A stretch of DNA of 64,000 bases, taken from positions 62,001 to 126,000 of the forward strand of contig CP129490.1 of assembly GCA_030584085.1 (NCBI GenBank), given 5' to 3'. The position numbers were made by a program, and so were the translations under genes. The notes beneath the pieces were generated by a model. The model saw nothing but the letters and a program-made list of their open reading frames with translations, had not been told where the DNA came from and searched no databases. The stretch comes from Melioribacteraceae bacterium. GTDB lineage: Bacteria > Bacteroidota > Ignavibacteria > Ignavibacteriales > Melioribacteraceae. Positions 37,904 to 47,428 of the stretch are shown here, in pieces (within the stretch, counting starts at the first letter, position 1; each line of letters starts with the position of its first letter).

Positions 37904-39431
37904 TATCGACTACCGGTAAAGTGATTGTAAATGTACTTCCGAAATTTACTTTGCTAATCAGTTCAATTTTACCATTATGCGCGGTCACCATTTTTTTAAC
38001 GTAACTAAGACCAATTCCGTTTCCTTTTACATTATGAATATTTCCGGTAGGTACTCTGTAAAAAGTTTCGAATATTTTTGCTTGATGTTCCTTGGAAATT
38101 CCAATACCGTTATCCTTGAACGAAATTAATATTGACGAATTTTTATTTACCGTGCTGATTTCAAGTTTAGGCTTTGCTTCATTATACTTAACGGCATTCT
38201 CTAAAATATTTTTAAAAACATTTGAAAGATGAAACTTATCAACTAATGAAAAGCTATTTGCGGCATTAAGGAATAAAGTTACTTCAGCAGAATGCATTTT
38301 AAAAAATGTTGAGTTATCCTCGACAACTTTTTCAATTATCGAATGAATGCTTAACTTCTCTAATTTTAGTTTATAGTCGTTTGATTCAAAAGCCGCTGCA
38401 CTTAGTAAACTTTCTACCATTGCGGTTAAGCGCTTATTTTCGGTTGAAATCAACGAAGTATATTTCTTAAGTTGAGCTGAGTCGTTGTTAAAATCCGGAT
38501 CGATTAGAGTTTCTGTGGCAATTGAAATAGTTGAAAGCGGTGTTTTAAACTCGTGTGTGATATTGTTAATCAGATCATTTTTAATTTCTGTAATTTTCTT
38601 CTGACGAAGAAGCATCTGAATTGTTATAAAGAATATTATTCCGATGGTCAGAATAAACAATCCCGATAATAGTAGCATCCATGTGATATTACCAAGGATG
38701 TATGTCGAAGTATCAGCAAAGTATACTTTGAGTTGATTGCGGTTTCCGGTTAAATCCAGCGGAAATAACGTAACACTGTACTCCGAATTAACAACCTTGT
38801 TACTATCACTGACTTCGGAAACGAAAATAAATTTGCTTTCTTTATTGACTACTCCATATTCATGTGATAATTCTATTCCGCGGTTGACTAATTCTTGGCT
38901 TAAAAGTGAATCTAAAGAAAGTGAACTCAAGCGTGTTTCAAGATCTATTTTTTTTGTGAGAAGATCAGTTACTACTTCAGTAACCAAGTTAAATTTTGAT
39001 ATAAGAACTGTGTCTTGATTTTCGTCGATAAAAATTTCCTCTCCCGTTAATCCTCTTACTTTTTCTTCTAAAATTACAACTTTGTTTGTTGATGAAGCAT
39101 CATTTGATTTAACAACAAATCTAAAACCGTCCTGGTTCTCCATTATCTGTTCAACATCGACCAATGAATCATTTGTCACTTTTTTTATTGTTATACCATT
39201 TGCATGACGTATGGTATCTATTTTCTGAGCCATTTTATTTTGGACTGCACTTAACGCTTCTTTCCTATCAATTTTAGTTACTACAGAATTAAGAGCTTCA
39301 CTAACAAGACGGTCGAATCTTTCTTGTTCTACTTTCACCAAACTTTTAATCAAGTAGTATTGAAAACCTAATAATCCGAGTAATGCAACAGTCATTAATC
39401 CAATTATAATTTTTATGCGTCGCTCTTTCAT
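37896..39431 (-). CDS. Sensor histidine kinase (RprX-like)
   Basis: The 511-residue membrane kinase has a first membrane segment at about 7-27, a periplasmic sensor region to about 250, a second membrane segment (ITWMLLLSGLFILTIGIIFF), then HisKA with the phospho-His in ITHEFKTPLSTI, and an ATPase domain with NILENAVKY, DNGIGIS and GNGIGLSYVK. The periplasmic region has no motif I can name. It is first in the operon with its regulator and is read divergently from the gene at 39562. Confidence 0.93.
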   Translation of the reverse strand: MKERRIKIIIGLMTVALLGLLGFQYYLIKSLVKVEQERFDRLVSEALNSVVTKIDRKEALSAVQNKMAQKIDTIRHANGITIKKVTNDSLVDVEQIMENQDGFRFVVKSNDASSTNKVVILEEKVRGLTGEEIFIDENQDTVLISKFNLVTEVVTDLLTKKIDLETRLSSLSLDSLLSQELVNRGIELSHEYGVVNKESKFIFVSEVSDSNKVVNSEYSVTLFPLDLTGNRNQLKVYFADTSTYILGNITWMLLLSGLFILTIGIIFFITIQMLLRQKKITEIKNDLINNITHEFKTPLSTISIATETLIDPDFNNDSAQLKKYTSLISTENKRLTAMVESLLSAAAFESNDYKLKLEKLSIHSIIEKVVEDNSTFFKMHSAEVTLFLNAANSFSLVDKFHLSNVFKNILENAVKYNEAKPKLEISTVNKNSSILISFKDNGIGISKEHQAKIFETFYRVPTGNIHNVKGNGIGLSYVKKMVTAHNGKIELISKVNFGSTFTITLPVVDNE

Positions 39432-39550
39432 ACCGTAAATTTACCGCCTCTTTTGTAAAGATACTCACCTTTTAACATTTTTTAACACTTGTTAACAACT
39501 ATTAAATATTTCTTTTGGGATCTGCTTTATATGTTTGTCCTAAACACAAA

Positions 39551-39556
39551 AGGAGG
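39551..39556 (+). promoter_or_regulatory. Perfect Shine-Dalgarno AGGAGG
   Basis: AGGAGG lies five bases before the ATG at 39562. Most starts in this window have only partial matches, so this gene is probably translated at a high rate; the site also fixes the start codon. Confidence 0.9.
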
Positions 39557-39561
39557 TTCTA

Positions 39562-40152
39562 ATGAAAAACAAACTATTCATATTTATCGTTCTAGCTTTA
39601 ACAGCATTTACATTTACAATGTTACATGCACAATCAAAAAAAGAAATAAAAGAAAAACTTGCAAAATTGAAAGGTGAAATTGAGAAAATAGTAATATCGA
39701 CCGATGAGGGAGCAGTTACATTCGAAGGAGAAGAAGCAAAAGAAATCGGTGAGCGACTGACCAATTTTTATGGTGAAAAGGATTGGATCTTCGAGATAAA
39801 ATCAGATGATGATAAAGAGGAAATCTTTATTCTTAGGAAAGGGGATTCAAAAGGTAATATCAATTGGGTAACTTCCGGCGGTGATAGCAGCGGTAATTTG
39901 ATATTTCTTGAGAAAATGAAAGGTGCATCAAAAAAATTTCAAATTGAAGTAGAGGAAGGAAGCAAAAAAGTTACCGTAACAAAAATTGATGAAAACGGAG
40001 AAGAAATTACTGAAACATTTGAAGGCGATGAAGCTGACGAATATCTAAAGGAACTTGAGGAAGAAGGTGATATTAGAATTCTTCAAATTGATAAGTTAGG
40101 CGGAAAAAAAGAAAAAGTGAAAATTATGATTGAGAAGTTAAAGGATAATTAA
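39562..40152 (+). CDS. Small acidic exported protein of unknown function
   Basis: The 196-residue protein has a clear signal peptide (MKNKLFIFIVLALTAFTFTMLHAQ). The mature part is very rich in Lys, Glu and Asp and consists of repeated short strands (KKFQIEVEEGSKKVTVTKI type) with acidic stretches such as EELEEEGD; it has no cysteine and no named domain. The position, divergent from a two-component operon with a 130-base shared upstream region, suggests that the regulator controls it, perhaps as an envelope-stress protein. That link is inference. Confidence 0.75.
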   Translation: MKNKLFIFIVLALTAFTFTMLHAQSKKEIKEKLAKLKGEIEKIVISTDEGAVTFEGEEAKEIGERLTNFYGEKDWIFEIKSDDDKEEIFILRKGDSKGNINWVTSGGDSSGNLIFLEKMKGASKKFQIEVEEGSKKVTVTKIDENGEEITETFEGDEADEYLKELEEEGDIRILQIDKLGGKKEKVKIMIEKLKDN

Positions 40153-40160
40153 CAAACAAA

Positions 40161-40323
40161 GAGGCTGTTTCAAAACCCTTAGTTTTCTCGATACATTCCG
40201 ACATACTACGTCGGAACACTCGAAAACCGCAGAAATTCAACGGTCATTAAGTAGTCCGGAATTTTTCGGACGTACCTGTACTGAACTTGTCGAAGTATCG
40301 AAATGACCTTGTAAGACAGCCTC
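40161..40323. mobile_element. MITE-like element with GAGGCTGT terminal inverted repeats
   Basis: A 163-bp non-coding segment begins GAGGCTGTTTCAAAAC and ends GTAAGACAGCCTC, giving an inverted terminal repeat with few mismatches, like the ends of some insertion sequences. Inside are a hairpin TTCCGAC/GTCGGAA and CTGAACTTGTCGAAG, a word known from dispersed repeats. No target duplication is obvious. It sits between two convergent genes, where it could also serve as a terminator structure. Confidence 0.65.
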
Positions 40324-40329
40324 TGTATT

Positions 40330-42435
40330 TTACTTGTTATTTTGTTCAACTTCGTTTTCATCTTCGGCCTCTAGAGCGCCCATCATAATTCTTCCAATAA
40401 GTGCTGCATGTCTATTAATTCGAAGAAGTATATCAATAAGCTCAAGATGCATTTCATTTGTTTGAATAGCTTCGGGAATGTCTTGTCGAAGTCTGTCAAA
40501 ATGTGAACGTTTCAGATTAAGCTCACCGGCTTTATATTTCTGGTATTTCTGCTCAAGCTTTTTACCGCGTTCGAATTTTGTATCCTTGAAAACATCAATT
40601 GCGCGGGCAACTTGTTTAACTGTCTGTGAATGAAACTTTGTTAACTCAGCTTTACCATCATTTGAAAATGCTAAATTAAATCGAATACGTTTTTTTGCTA
40701 AGTTCCTTAGTCGAGTTGAAATGAGATCTGCAATGATTTCAAACTCAGCTGAACATTGTAAAATTTGAAATGATTCCTCCGCTGTATTTTCGTCTATGTC
40801 CTGCTGACTTATTTTTGTTAGGTACTTTGCCGTTTTGTGTTGTAAATAATCCACTTCTTTTTCTAATTCTTTTACTTCATCAAGAACTTGCTCGTTATCT
40901 TCGAAGAACGGGATAATAATAATTTCGGACATTCGTTTTACTTTTTCGGCAAACTCCAGTACCTCAGCCTTTGCTAAATTTAATGCAAGCGTTGGAGTTG
41001 AGATCAACGAATCTTCTAAAAATCTTGTTTTGTATGGTGCTATTTCTTCTTCCTCCTTATCGGGTAAAATTTTATAAAGCAGATTAGCTATTGGTTTTAA
41101 GAAAGGAAGAAATGCCAAAGTAAATAATACATTGAAGACTGTGTGTGCATTCGCAATTTGTCGAGGTATTATTACATCCATCATCTCAGCCGACGTTTCA
41201 TTACCATTAATTGTAGGTGGGATTGATTTGATTAATTCGGTAAATGTTGGAATCCACCAAACAAAAAGTATAACGGCAAAAACTTTAAAGAATGTATGTG
41301 AGAGAGCTACACGTTTAGCATCACGATTTGAATTAATTGTTGCCAATAAAGCCGTAACAGTTGTCCCGATATTTGCACCGAAGATTAACGGAATTGAAGC
41401 TTCCAATGAAATTAATCCTTGCATACTAAAGACTAGAACAATACCGAGGAAAGCCGCACTGCTTTGTATCAAGGCAGTAAAAAGTGTCCCGATAAGAATT
41501 CCAAGAATAGGATTTTCAAGTTGAAGAACAATATCAATAAACGGCTGGAATGTTCTAAGCGGTTCCATAGAGTCCGACATGATATACATTCCAAAAAATA
41601 AAATACCGAAGCCGAAAATAGATTCACCGACATTTTTAATTTTTTTGGCAGAAAAGAAAAAATATAACATAAAACCTATACCGATAATCAATAAAGAATA
41701 ATCGGTAAGTTTGAAGGCAATTAACTGTAATGTTATAGTTGTTCCGATTCCCGCACCTAGAACAATTCCCATTGTTTGTGTGAACGAAATTAGTTTTGCT
41801 TGAACAAAGCTTACAAGCATAACAGTAGTTGCACTTGAACTTTGGGTAATCATTGTAACAATTGTACCGATTCCGACTGCGACAAATCTATTAGTAGTAA
41901 CCGTGTTGAGAATTGAACGCATTTTATTGCCCGCGGTTTTCTTAAGACCGTTACTTAACATATGCATGCCGTAAAGGAATAAACCAAGTCCGCCAATCAC
42001 ACCCATTATTAACATTGCTACCCAATTATCTTTTCGAGCTATGACGGATAAATAAATTGGGTCTATCTCGCCGCTATAATTTTTAATATGAGCAGAAAAG
42101 ATGTAATTGCCTTGCGATGATCCCAAACGAATATTTGTTTCAGCTTTTCCGGTTGAATCACTGTAAACAATATTCTGTTCAATAAATGTGTGTTTCTCTT
42201 TTTCGGGATGTGAAACAATATTAAAAACAACCGGGATGTTAGGAATTGGATGTTTCGCGCTGTCTAATATAAATACGGTAAATGGTTCTTTTAACATTTC
42301 GCCGGCGGTTGCATAGTAAGATTTGGAAATGCGTATTGATTCTTTTAAGACAAGCTGAATTTTTAATGAATCTAAATTTGCATTTGCATTAATAGTTAAG
42401 AATAGCAAGAATATGTATAGAAACAATTTTTTCAT
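40330..42435 (-). CDS. Na/Pi cotransporter family protein with Ig-like N-terminus and PhoU-like C-terminus
   Basis: The 701-residue protein has a signal peptide (MKKLFLYIFLLFLTINANA), an Ig-like (invasin Big_1 type) domain at about 40-135, then a Na/Pi-cotransporter II core with two QSSSA/QSSAA repeats (MITQSSSATT and ALIQSSAAFLG), the inverted-repeat hallmark of the family, and a C-terminal cytosolic PhoU-like helical domain (about 480-690). It probably imports phosphate with sodium. The periplasmic Ig-like domain in front of the transporter is an unusual addition seen in this lineage. Confidence 0.88.
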   Translation of the reverse strand: MKKLFLYIFLLFLTINANANLDSLKIQLVLKESIRISKSYYATAGEMLKEPFTVFILDSAKHPIPNIPVVFNIVSHPEKEKHTFIEQNIVYSDSTGKAETNIRLGSSQGNYIFSAHIKNYSGEIDPIYLSVIARKDNWVAMLIMGVIGGLGLFLYGMHMLSNGLKKTAGNKMRSILNTVTTNRFVAVGIGTIVTMITQSSSATTVMLVSFVQAKLISFTQTMGIVLGAGIGTTITLQLIAFKLTDYSLLIIGIGFMLYFFFSAKKIKNVGESIFGFGILFFGMYIMSDSMEPLRTFQPFIDIVLQLENPILGILIGTLFTALIQSSAAFLGIVLVFSMQGLISLEASIPLIFGANIGTTVTALLATINSNRDAKRVALSHTFFKVFAVILFVWWIPTFTELIKSIPPTINGNETSAEMMDVIIPRQIANAHTVFNVLFTLAFLPFLKPIANLLYKILPDKEEEEIAPYKTRFLEDSLISTPTLALNLAKAEVLEFAEKVKRMSEIIIIPFFEDNEQVLDEVKELEKEVDYLQHKTAKYLTKISQQDIDENTAEESFQILQCSAEFEIIADLISTRLRNLAKKRIRFNLAFSNDGKAELTKFHSQTVKQVARAIDVFKDTKFERGKKLEQKYQKYKAGELNLKRSHFDRLRQDIPEAIQTNEMHLELIDILLRINRHAALIGRIMMGALEAEDENEVEQNNK

Positions 42436-42543
42436 TTCGAATAACCGGCAATCAAAACTTATGAAGATAGTAAAATGAAGATAATTGTCAATAATAATTT
42501 GTTAGATGATATACACAACAACTTCTCCGATTGAAGGCCAGTG

Positions 42544-43317
42544 CTATATATCTGCCTTAAATTCAATATCAAAATATATTTTCAATAGTTGATAAAAGCG
42601 TTTGTCGTTTACAATTTCTATTTCCCGAACCGTATCATTACTTGTAATCTTAAGAGATTTATCTGTGAGTGTGATGCGTCCGTTTAAAGTTGCAATACTG
42701 CATAGTTTTTTCTGTGTAAAAGTTGAATCGGGAGAAGATTGGTGATAATTGCATTTATCCGAAAACTCTGAAATATTTCTTGGTCTTAAAGAAAAGAGAT
42801 ATTCATTTTTCCAACCATCCGAAGATTTCTTCTGAACAGCCAAATAATCTTTATTGAAAGAGATTATTCTAAAAATTCCTCGCTCATCTTTTTGTTCAAT
42901 TCCGGTTATAATTTTGAGAGGAGAAAAGGCAAACTCTCCGAAGCCGACATCCACAATCCAATTGTCATTATCTATTTTTACAATAATAGCAAGGTGATCG
43001 AATTCATCGCCATATTTTTCTTGTGTGTTAAAAACCCGTGCCGAGACTAAATGTGTTTTAAATCCAAGACTTTTTAGAAGCTCATTAAACAAGCCATTTA
43101 ATTCATAACAAAATCCACCACGTTTATTTTCTACAATTTTATTGTAAAAGTACTCGAGATTAATCGAGATAGGAATCTTGTGATGAATATCTAAATTCTC
43201 AAATGGAATATTCAATAAATGAGACTTTTGCAATGCACTAAGCGTATCAAGATTATTGCAAATTTTGTTTCTAAAATTGATACGCTCAAGATACTTGTCT
43301 AGTTGAACTTTATCCAT
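42544..43317 (-). CDS. Arylamine N-acetyltransferase
   Basis: The 257-residue cytosolic enzyme would transfer an acetyl group from acetyl-CoA to arylamines or hydrazines. The catalytic Cys-His-Asp triad is visible: Cys in RGGFCYELNG, His in FDHLAIIV and Asp in WIVDVGFGE. IPFENLDIH is a further family motif. Length is typical. It starts 15 bases after the CopD-like gene and is probably co-transcribed. Confidence 0.93.
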   Translation of the reverse strand: MDKVQLDKYLERINFRNKICNNLDTLSALQKSHLLNIPFENLDIHHKIPISINLEYFYNKIVENKRGGFCYELNGLFNELLKSLGFKTHLVSARVFNTQEKYGDEFDHLAIIVKIDNDNWIVDVGFGEFAFSPLKIITGIEQKDERGIFRIISFNKDYLAVQKKSSDGWKNEYLFSLRPRNISEFSDKCNYHQSSPDSTFTQKKLCSIATLNGRITLTDKSLKITSNDTVREIEIVNDKRFYQLLKIYFDIEFKADI

Positions 43318-43332
43318 ATTTGTCTTCAGATC

Positions 43333-43800
43333 TTACCACAACATTGAAGCCATGCCTAATATAATCAAAGCAAAAATTAGATTAGTAGCAGCCAATGTTT
43401 TTAGTCTTTTTTGAAATCTAAAGAATTCTTGTACCGGACTTTCGCCGGGTTTAGGTGCATACTTTTGAAGATTTGGAACAACGTATAGGGCAATAGTCAA
43501 TCCGACAATTATCGCCAAAAGAATAAATACATGTTTTATCAATAAGATAACACCAAAATTTGAAGTTGTATCAAGCAATAAAGAAGATGGTGTTTTTAGA
43601 AAACCGGTTATGATCAGTACGATTATACTTGACCAGGCAACGATTGAAAATCTTTTTGCGATAATCCCTTGCAATTTGCCGCTTTCACGAGCATCGATTG
43701 ATTTTAGAGAAGGCTGCAATACCAAATGCATATAAATTGCACCGCCAATCCAAACGATAGAACCAAGTAAGTGTAGGTAATTGATTAAAATACGATCCAT
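43333..43800 (-). CDS. CopD-like four-helix membrane protein
   Basis: The 155-residue protein has four hydrophobic segments. NYLHLLGSIVWIGGAIY near the start, with a membrane His, and a later LLIKHVFILLA match the CopD/DUF2269-like group, which may bind haem or copper in the membrane. Function is not settled. It is first of a two-gene unit with the N-acetyltransferase. Confidence 0.75.
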   Translation of the reverse strand: MDRILINYLHLLGSIVWIGGAIYMHLVLQPSLKSIDARESGKLQGIIAKRFSIVAWSSIIVLIITGFLKTPSSLLLDTTSNFGVILLIKHVFILLAIIVGLTIALYVVPNLQKYAPKPGESPVQEFFRFQKRLKTLAATNLIFALIILGMASMLW

Positions 43801-44052
43801 TTTCGCCTCATTTTAATTACGTTGGTTTTGAAACGTAATTATGACGCTAAAGCGGATAATAAGTTTCTTTAAAAATCACATGTATGAAAAACACCTTGAA
43901 ATTTGTTTACGTTTACTCGAAATATAATAGACGAGTATAGCAGCTAACAAATAAAGCAACTCAATCTCAAGTGGAAGATTAGAATTTTGTTTGTGAAATA
44001 ATGATATTATAAATAAGAATTTATTCTACAATAACTTAATCAAGGCACAACA

Positions 44053-44394
44053 ATGATCAAAGTAAAACGAGTTTACGAAGAACCATCAAAAGATGATGGA
44101 TTGAGAATTTTAGTCGATCGGCTTTGGCCGAGAGGATTAACTAAAGAGAAAGCAAAAGTTGATTTGTGGCTTAAAGAAATTTCACCAAGCAACGAATTAC
44201 GAAAATGGTATCACGATAATTTTGATGAGTGGAACGAGTTTAAAAAGAAATACAAAAATGAGTTAAAAGATAAAACGGAAACAGTTGCCGAATTAAAACA
44301 ATTGATTAAGAAAAATAAGATTGTAACGTTTGTTTATTCATCGAAGGAAGAAGAAAAAAATAATGCGGTTGCGTTGAAAGAGTTTGTTTCTTAA
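44053..44394 (+). CDS. DUF488 family protein
   Basis: The 113-residue cytosolic protein shows the DUF488 signature [30 protein letters not shown] and a C-terminal [10 protein letters not shown] strand. The family is widespread with no settled function. It stands alone; the 252 bases upstream hold its promoter region and no other gene. Confidence 0.9.
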   Translation: MIKVKRVYEEPSKDDGLRILVDRLWPRGLTKEKAKVDLWLKEISPSNELRKWYHDNFDEWNEFKKKYKNELKDKTETVAELKQLIKKNKIVTFVYSSKEEEKNNAVALKEFVS

Positions 44395-44536
44395 ATGTTT
44401 TTATTCAACTCTTCTGTTTTATTCGTGCATTAATGGCTTGCGTTTTTGACTTTGAATTGTATGAATAACAGCAGAGTCCCGCGAAGTAGCTTTCCTTTTT
44501 TAGCCACAAATTAATGAATTAGGTGCTAAAGATTTT

Positions 44537-45070
44537 TTACTTCAAGCGCACATACGTTTTGATTAATTCTTCTTCTGCTTTCTCGGTGAAAGTTTCGAAT
44601 CCTTTGTCTTCCATAATTTTAAGTAGCGGCGCCGGGATAAATGGAGTGATTAATAAGTAATTTTCATTTTCTTTTAATTCAAGTATCTCTTTCGTGACTT
44701 TTACCGCTGGATGATTTCCGTTTTCCAAATCTTCCCGTGCATCGTATTTTTTTTTAATAGGATTTTCTTCAACCCAAACCGGTTTTGGTTTTATTTTTTC
44801 AAAAATATCTTCTTCGACTTCAATATCATCTAATCCCGTAGCATTACGAAGCTCGTTTATTAACAAAGATAATGAAACACCGCCGACAACAGAGGCTTGT
44901 TTCAAAGTTGTTACTTTTGCAACGGTTCTTCTTAATACAGGATTTTTTAATTTCTTAAAAACCGGTGCGATCTCAATAAGTTTATCTTCAAGCTGCGGAT
45001 AATTTTTAAGTAAATCACCAACTAAAGTTTTCGGCGTTATATCTAATTTAATATCTTCTTTAATTGTCAT
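44537..45070 (-). CDS. DUF1858/DUF2249-like protein
   Basis: The 177-residue protein has an N-terminal DUF1858-type domain (ITPKTLVGDLLKNYPQLEDKL, about 10-75), and a C-terminal domain (about 115-177) resembling DUF2249, a TusA-like fold (LLITPFIPAPLLKIMEDKGFE). Such proteins occur beside hemerythrin and nitric-oxide-response genes. The ATG at 45070 is preceded by AGGAGA; the upstream GTG start would bury that site. It overlaps the DUF438 gene by 11 bases and belongs to the same operon. Confidence 0.78.
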   Translation of the reverse strand: MTIKEDIKLDITPKTLVGDLLKNYPQLEDKLIEIAPVFKKLKNPVLRRTVAKVTTLKQASVVGGVSLSLLINELRNATGLDDIEVEEDIFEKIKPKPVWVEENPIKKKYDAREDLENGNHPAVKVTKEILELKENENYLLITPFIPAPLLKIMEDKGFETFTEKAEEELIKTYVRLK

Positions 45071-46283
45071 ACTGCAAAATTCTCCTTTCACCTTCTAATT
45101 CTCTAAACTCGGCTATGTCTTGTGTTAGTTCGAGTGTTCCTAAATATTTTCCTTCTTTGTCTCTCACCGCATAGTAAGAAATGTGAACATACTTACCGTG
45201 AAAATCTATCCAGAACTTTGCTGCATCTTGTTTGCCGGATTTAAAATCATCTAAAATTTGATTAACAATATGAACGCTTGACGGAGGATGGCAATATTGA
45301 ACTTCCCTTCCGAGTATTGCTTTACTTCTTTGGAATATTCTGTCTGTTCCGTGTGAGAAGTAACGAACTTTATCTTCTTTATCAACAAATGTTATATCAA
45401 GTGGAATAGAATTAAAAATTCCTTCCAATTCTTCAGGCGATAAACTTCCTGTTGAGAGTTTGAATTTTGTTTCTTCTTTCCCCAATGGATCCAACTTTGT
45501 ATCAAACTCGGGCTGCCATCTTTTATCGGGATAAAAAATACAGAAACCAATTTCATCACTCTGTTGATCAATTTCATACCACTCGATATCTGTGAATGTG
45601 TCGATACACATAGGAAACAAAATATTATCTTCTTTGTAAATCATTTCTTCGATCGATTTAAGCGTCGGTTCAAACATAAATTCAATGAATCCGTTCAAGG
45701 TTTCTAAATCAATATTTTCTTTTTCCTCGAACACAGAAAAGGCAGATTTTAACAAACCTCTCGTTTCATCATGCTTCCCCCACATAACCATCGGTGGTCC
45801 CGTGATGTTGTGTTTTTCCAAAAAAGGAAACACTAAGTTTTCTTTTCTTACATAATGCTTTTCAATATCCATCAGCAAATTAAATTGTTTGTTGATTTCG
45901 TTAAGTGTCTCCGCCGGTGATCCGTTATAATCTTCAGTTGGATAAAGTTTACGAATGCTTTCGATTACTTTTTCTATTTCACGATTTTCATTTATGAAAA
46001 CATCAACCGGATGCCCTTCCGGAATTTCTTTTGAAAACTTACTCATTAAATTTCCTTTAAGAGCATCAGAATGAAGATCACAGAATTTTAAGACTTCTTC
46101 TCTATCCAATCCTTCTTTAATTAGTTCTTCTTCTGCTTGCACCACTTCACCGTAAGGGACTTCACCCATAATTTTTTTGAGTTCTTTTTGTGTCTCTTCT
46201 ACGGTTTCACCAGCGTGAAGTTTTAGAATAAGGGTCTTTAAGTTTTTTACTCTTTGTTCGCTGTTGTTTATAAATTCACTCAT
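45060..46283 (-). CDS. DUF438 protein with hemerythrin-like and PAS domains
   Basis: The 407-residue cytosolic sensor-like protein has, in order, a DUF438 domain (about 1-80), a hemerythrin HHE domain (about 85-230) with His and Glu ligands in DIEKHYVRKENLVFPFLEKH and WGKHDE, and a PAS domain (about 285-400; FNSIPLDITFVDKEDKVRYFS). Hemerythrin di-iron sites bind oxygen or nitric oxide and PAS domains sense small ligands. No output domain is present. It lies in the minus-strand operon opposite the nitrite reductase genes, so a role in nitric oxide or oxygen sensing is likely but inferred. Confidence 0.88.
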   Translation of the reverse strand: MSEFINNSEQRVKNLKTLILKLHAGETVEETQKELKKIMGEVPYGEVVQAEEELIKEGLDREEVLKFCDLHSDALKGNLMSKFSKEIPEGHPVDVFINENREIEKVIESIRKLYPTEDYNGSPAETLNEINKQFNLLMDIEKHYVRKENLVFPFLEKHNITGPPMVMWGKHDETRGLLKSAFSVFEEKENIDLETLNGFIEFMFEPTLKSIEEMIYKEDNILFPMCIDTFTDIEWYEIDQQSDEIGFCIFYPDKRWQPEFDTKLDPLGKEETKFKLSTGSLSPEELEGIFNSIPLDITFVDKEDKVRYFSHGTDRIFQRSKAILGREVQYCHPPSSVHIVNQILDDFKSGKQDAAKFWIDFHGKYVHISYYAVRDKEGKYLGTLELTQDIAEFRELEGERRILQYDN

Positions 46284-46305
46284 GTTGTTACCTTATATTT
46301 TAATA

Positions 46306-46426
46306 GGGCTGAAGCCCAGTATAATTATGAATCAAATTATCGGCAATGAAAAATGATTTATGTATAAATTGCCGTCCACTTTAGCGGACGGACTAAAAAA
46401 GTAAATATGATTGGGGCTTTAGCCCC
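46306..46426. repeat. Cluster of palindromic repeats (GGGCT..AGCCC, CCGTCC..GGACGG, GGGGCT..AGCCCC)
   Basis: Within 121 bases lie GGGCT-GA-AGCCC (46306-46317), CGGCAAT paired with ATTGCCG (46341-46374), CCGTCC/GGACGG (46372-46391) and GGGGCT-TT-AGCCCC (46413-46426). This is a REP-like composite unit between the ferredoxin and the DUF438 gene; it could fold in their mRNA. Confidence 0.75.
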
Positions 46427-46437
46427 ATTCGATTATT

Positions 46438-47271
46438 TTAATTTATTTGTGTTTCTTTTAAAACTTTTCCATCTATACCGATTAATTTTACATCGACTAC
46501 AATGTCACTTCCGGTCATTTCAATCGCTTGCTGAACCATTTGAACTAAACCGCCGCAACATGGGACTTGCATAACTAAAACTGTGATAGCTTTTAGTCTG
46601 CTTTGTTCGACCATAGTTATCAACTTATCAAAATAAACTTGTTTGTTGGTGTCTAGTTTTGGACATGCAATTGCGAGACTTTTCCCTTTGAGAAAATCTT
46701 TATGAAAATCGGGATAGGAAAATCCGCAGCAATCAGCCGCGAGTAGTAAATGTGCATCTCTGTAATACTGAGCTTGAGGGGAAACAAGATGTAATTGAAT
46801 TGGCCAATGTGTTAAATGTGATTGTCTTGATCCGGATTCATTTTCAGAATAATCATCTGCTTCGAATGACATTTCTTTTGAGCCGGGACAACTTGTATGT
46901 TCAACCTTTTCCTTTCGTAACTCGGGGATCGGAATATTATATTTATTCAAGTATTCAATTGCCTCGGTTACAAAGTCCAATTCATTATGATCAATCAAAT
47001 GTTCAAGATGCGCTTTGATTACATTTGGTCCGCCTTTTACAATATAATCCATAACTTTAGATTCATTATACGGCTCGGCTTCACGCTTTTCAATTGTCAA
47101 AGCACCTTGAGGACAATGACCGATGCACGCACCTAGACCGTCGCAAAAAAGATCGCTAATAAGTCTGACTTTACCGTCAATTACTTGAAGAGCACCTTCA
47201 TGACAGGAGGGAACACATTCGCCGCAGCCATCGCAAAGTTCTTCGTCTATTTTTATTATTTCTCTTTGCAT
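46438..47271 (-). CDS. Ferredoxin-type iron-sulfur protein
   Basis: The 277-residue protein begins with a two-cluster ferredoxin domain (CDGCGECVPSC and CDGLGACIGHC with following Cys-Pro), then a region of about 210 residues with further cysteines (TSCPG, ADCCGFSY, ACPKLD, VPCCGG) that may hold another cluster or bind a partner. Homologues occur in anaerobes beside hemerythrin/DUF438 and hybrid-cluster genes. It is divergent from the nrf operon and may pass electrons in nitrogen-oxide stress; the exact reaction is unknown. Confidence 0.85.
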   Translation of the reverse strand: MQREIIKIDEELCDGCGECVPSCHEGALQVIDGKVRLISDLFCDGLGACIGHCPQGALTIEKREAEPYNESKVMDYIVKGGPNVIKAHLEHLIDHNELDFVTEAIEYLNKYNIPIPELRKEKVEHTSCPGSKEMSFEADDYSENESGSRQSHLTHWPIQLHLVSPQAQYYRDAHLLLAADCCGFSYPDFHKDFLKGKSLAIACPKLDTNKQVYFDKLITMVEQSRLKAITVLVMQVPCCGGLVQMVQQAIEMTGSDIVVDVKLIGIDGKVLKETQIN

Positions 47272-47428
47272 ATTATCTCATTTATAAAAAGAAAAAATAT
47301 TCTGATTATAAAATAAAGAACATGCGTGTCTCTTGCAAGGGGAATCGAAAACAATACAGTTTGTCCTTGGAAAGCAGATCAAAATAAACGATTTCAATTG
47401 ACAAATAAATGAAATTCTGCTAATTTTT

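Noticed and set aside
39489-39677. A 62-codon plus-strand frame over the kinase/exported protein promoter
   Set aside because: It overlaps the well-supported exported protein in another frame and has no ribosome site.
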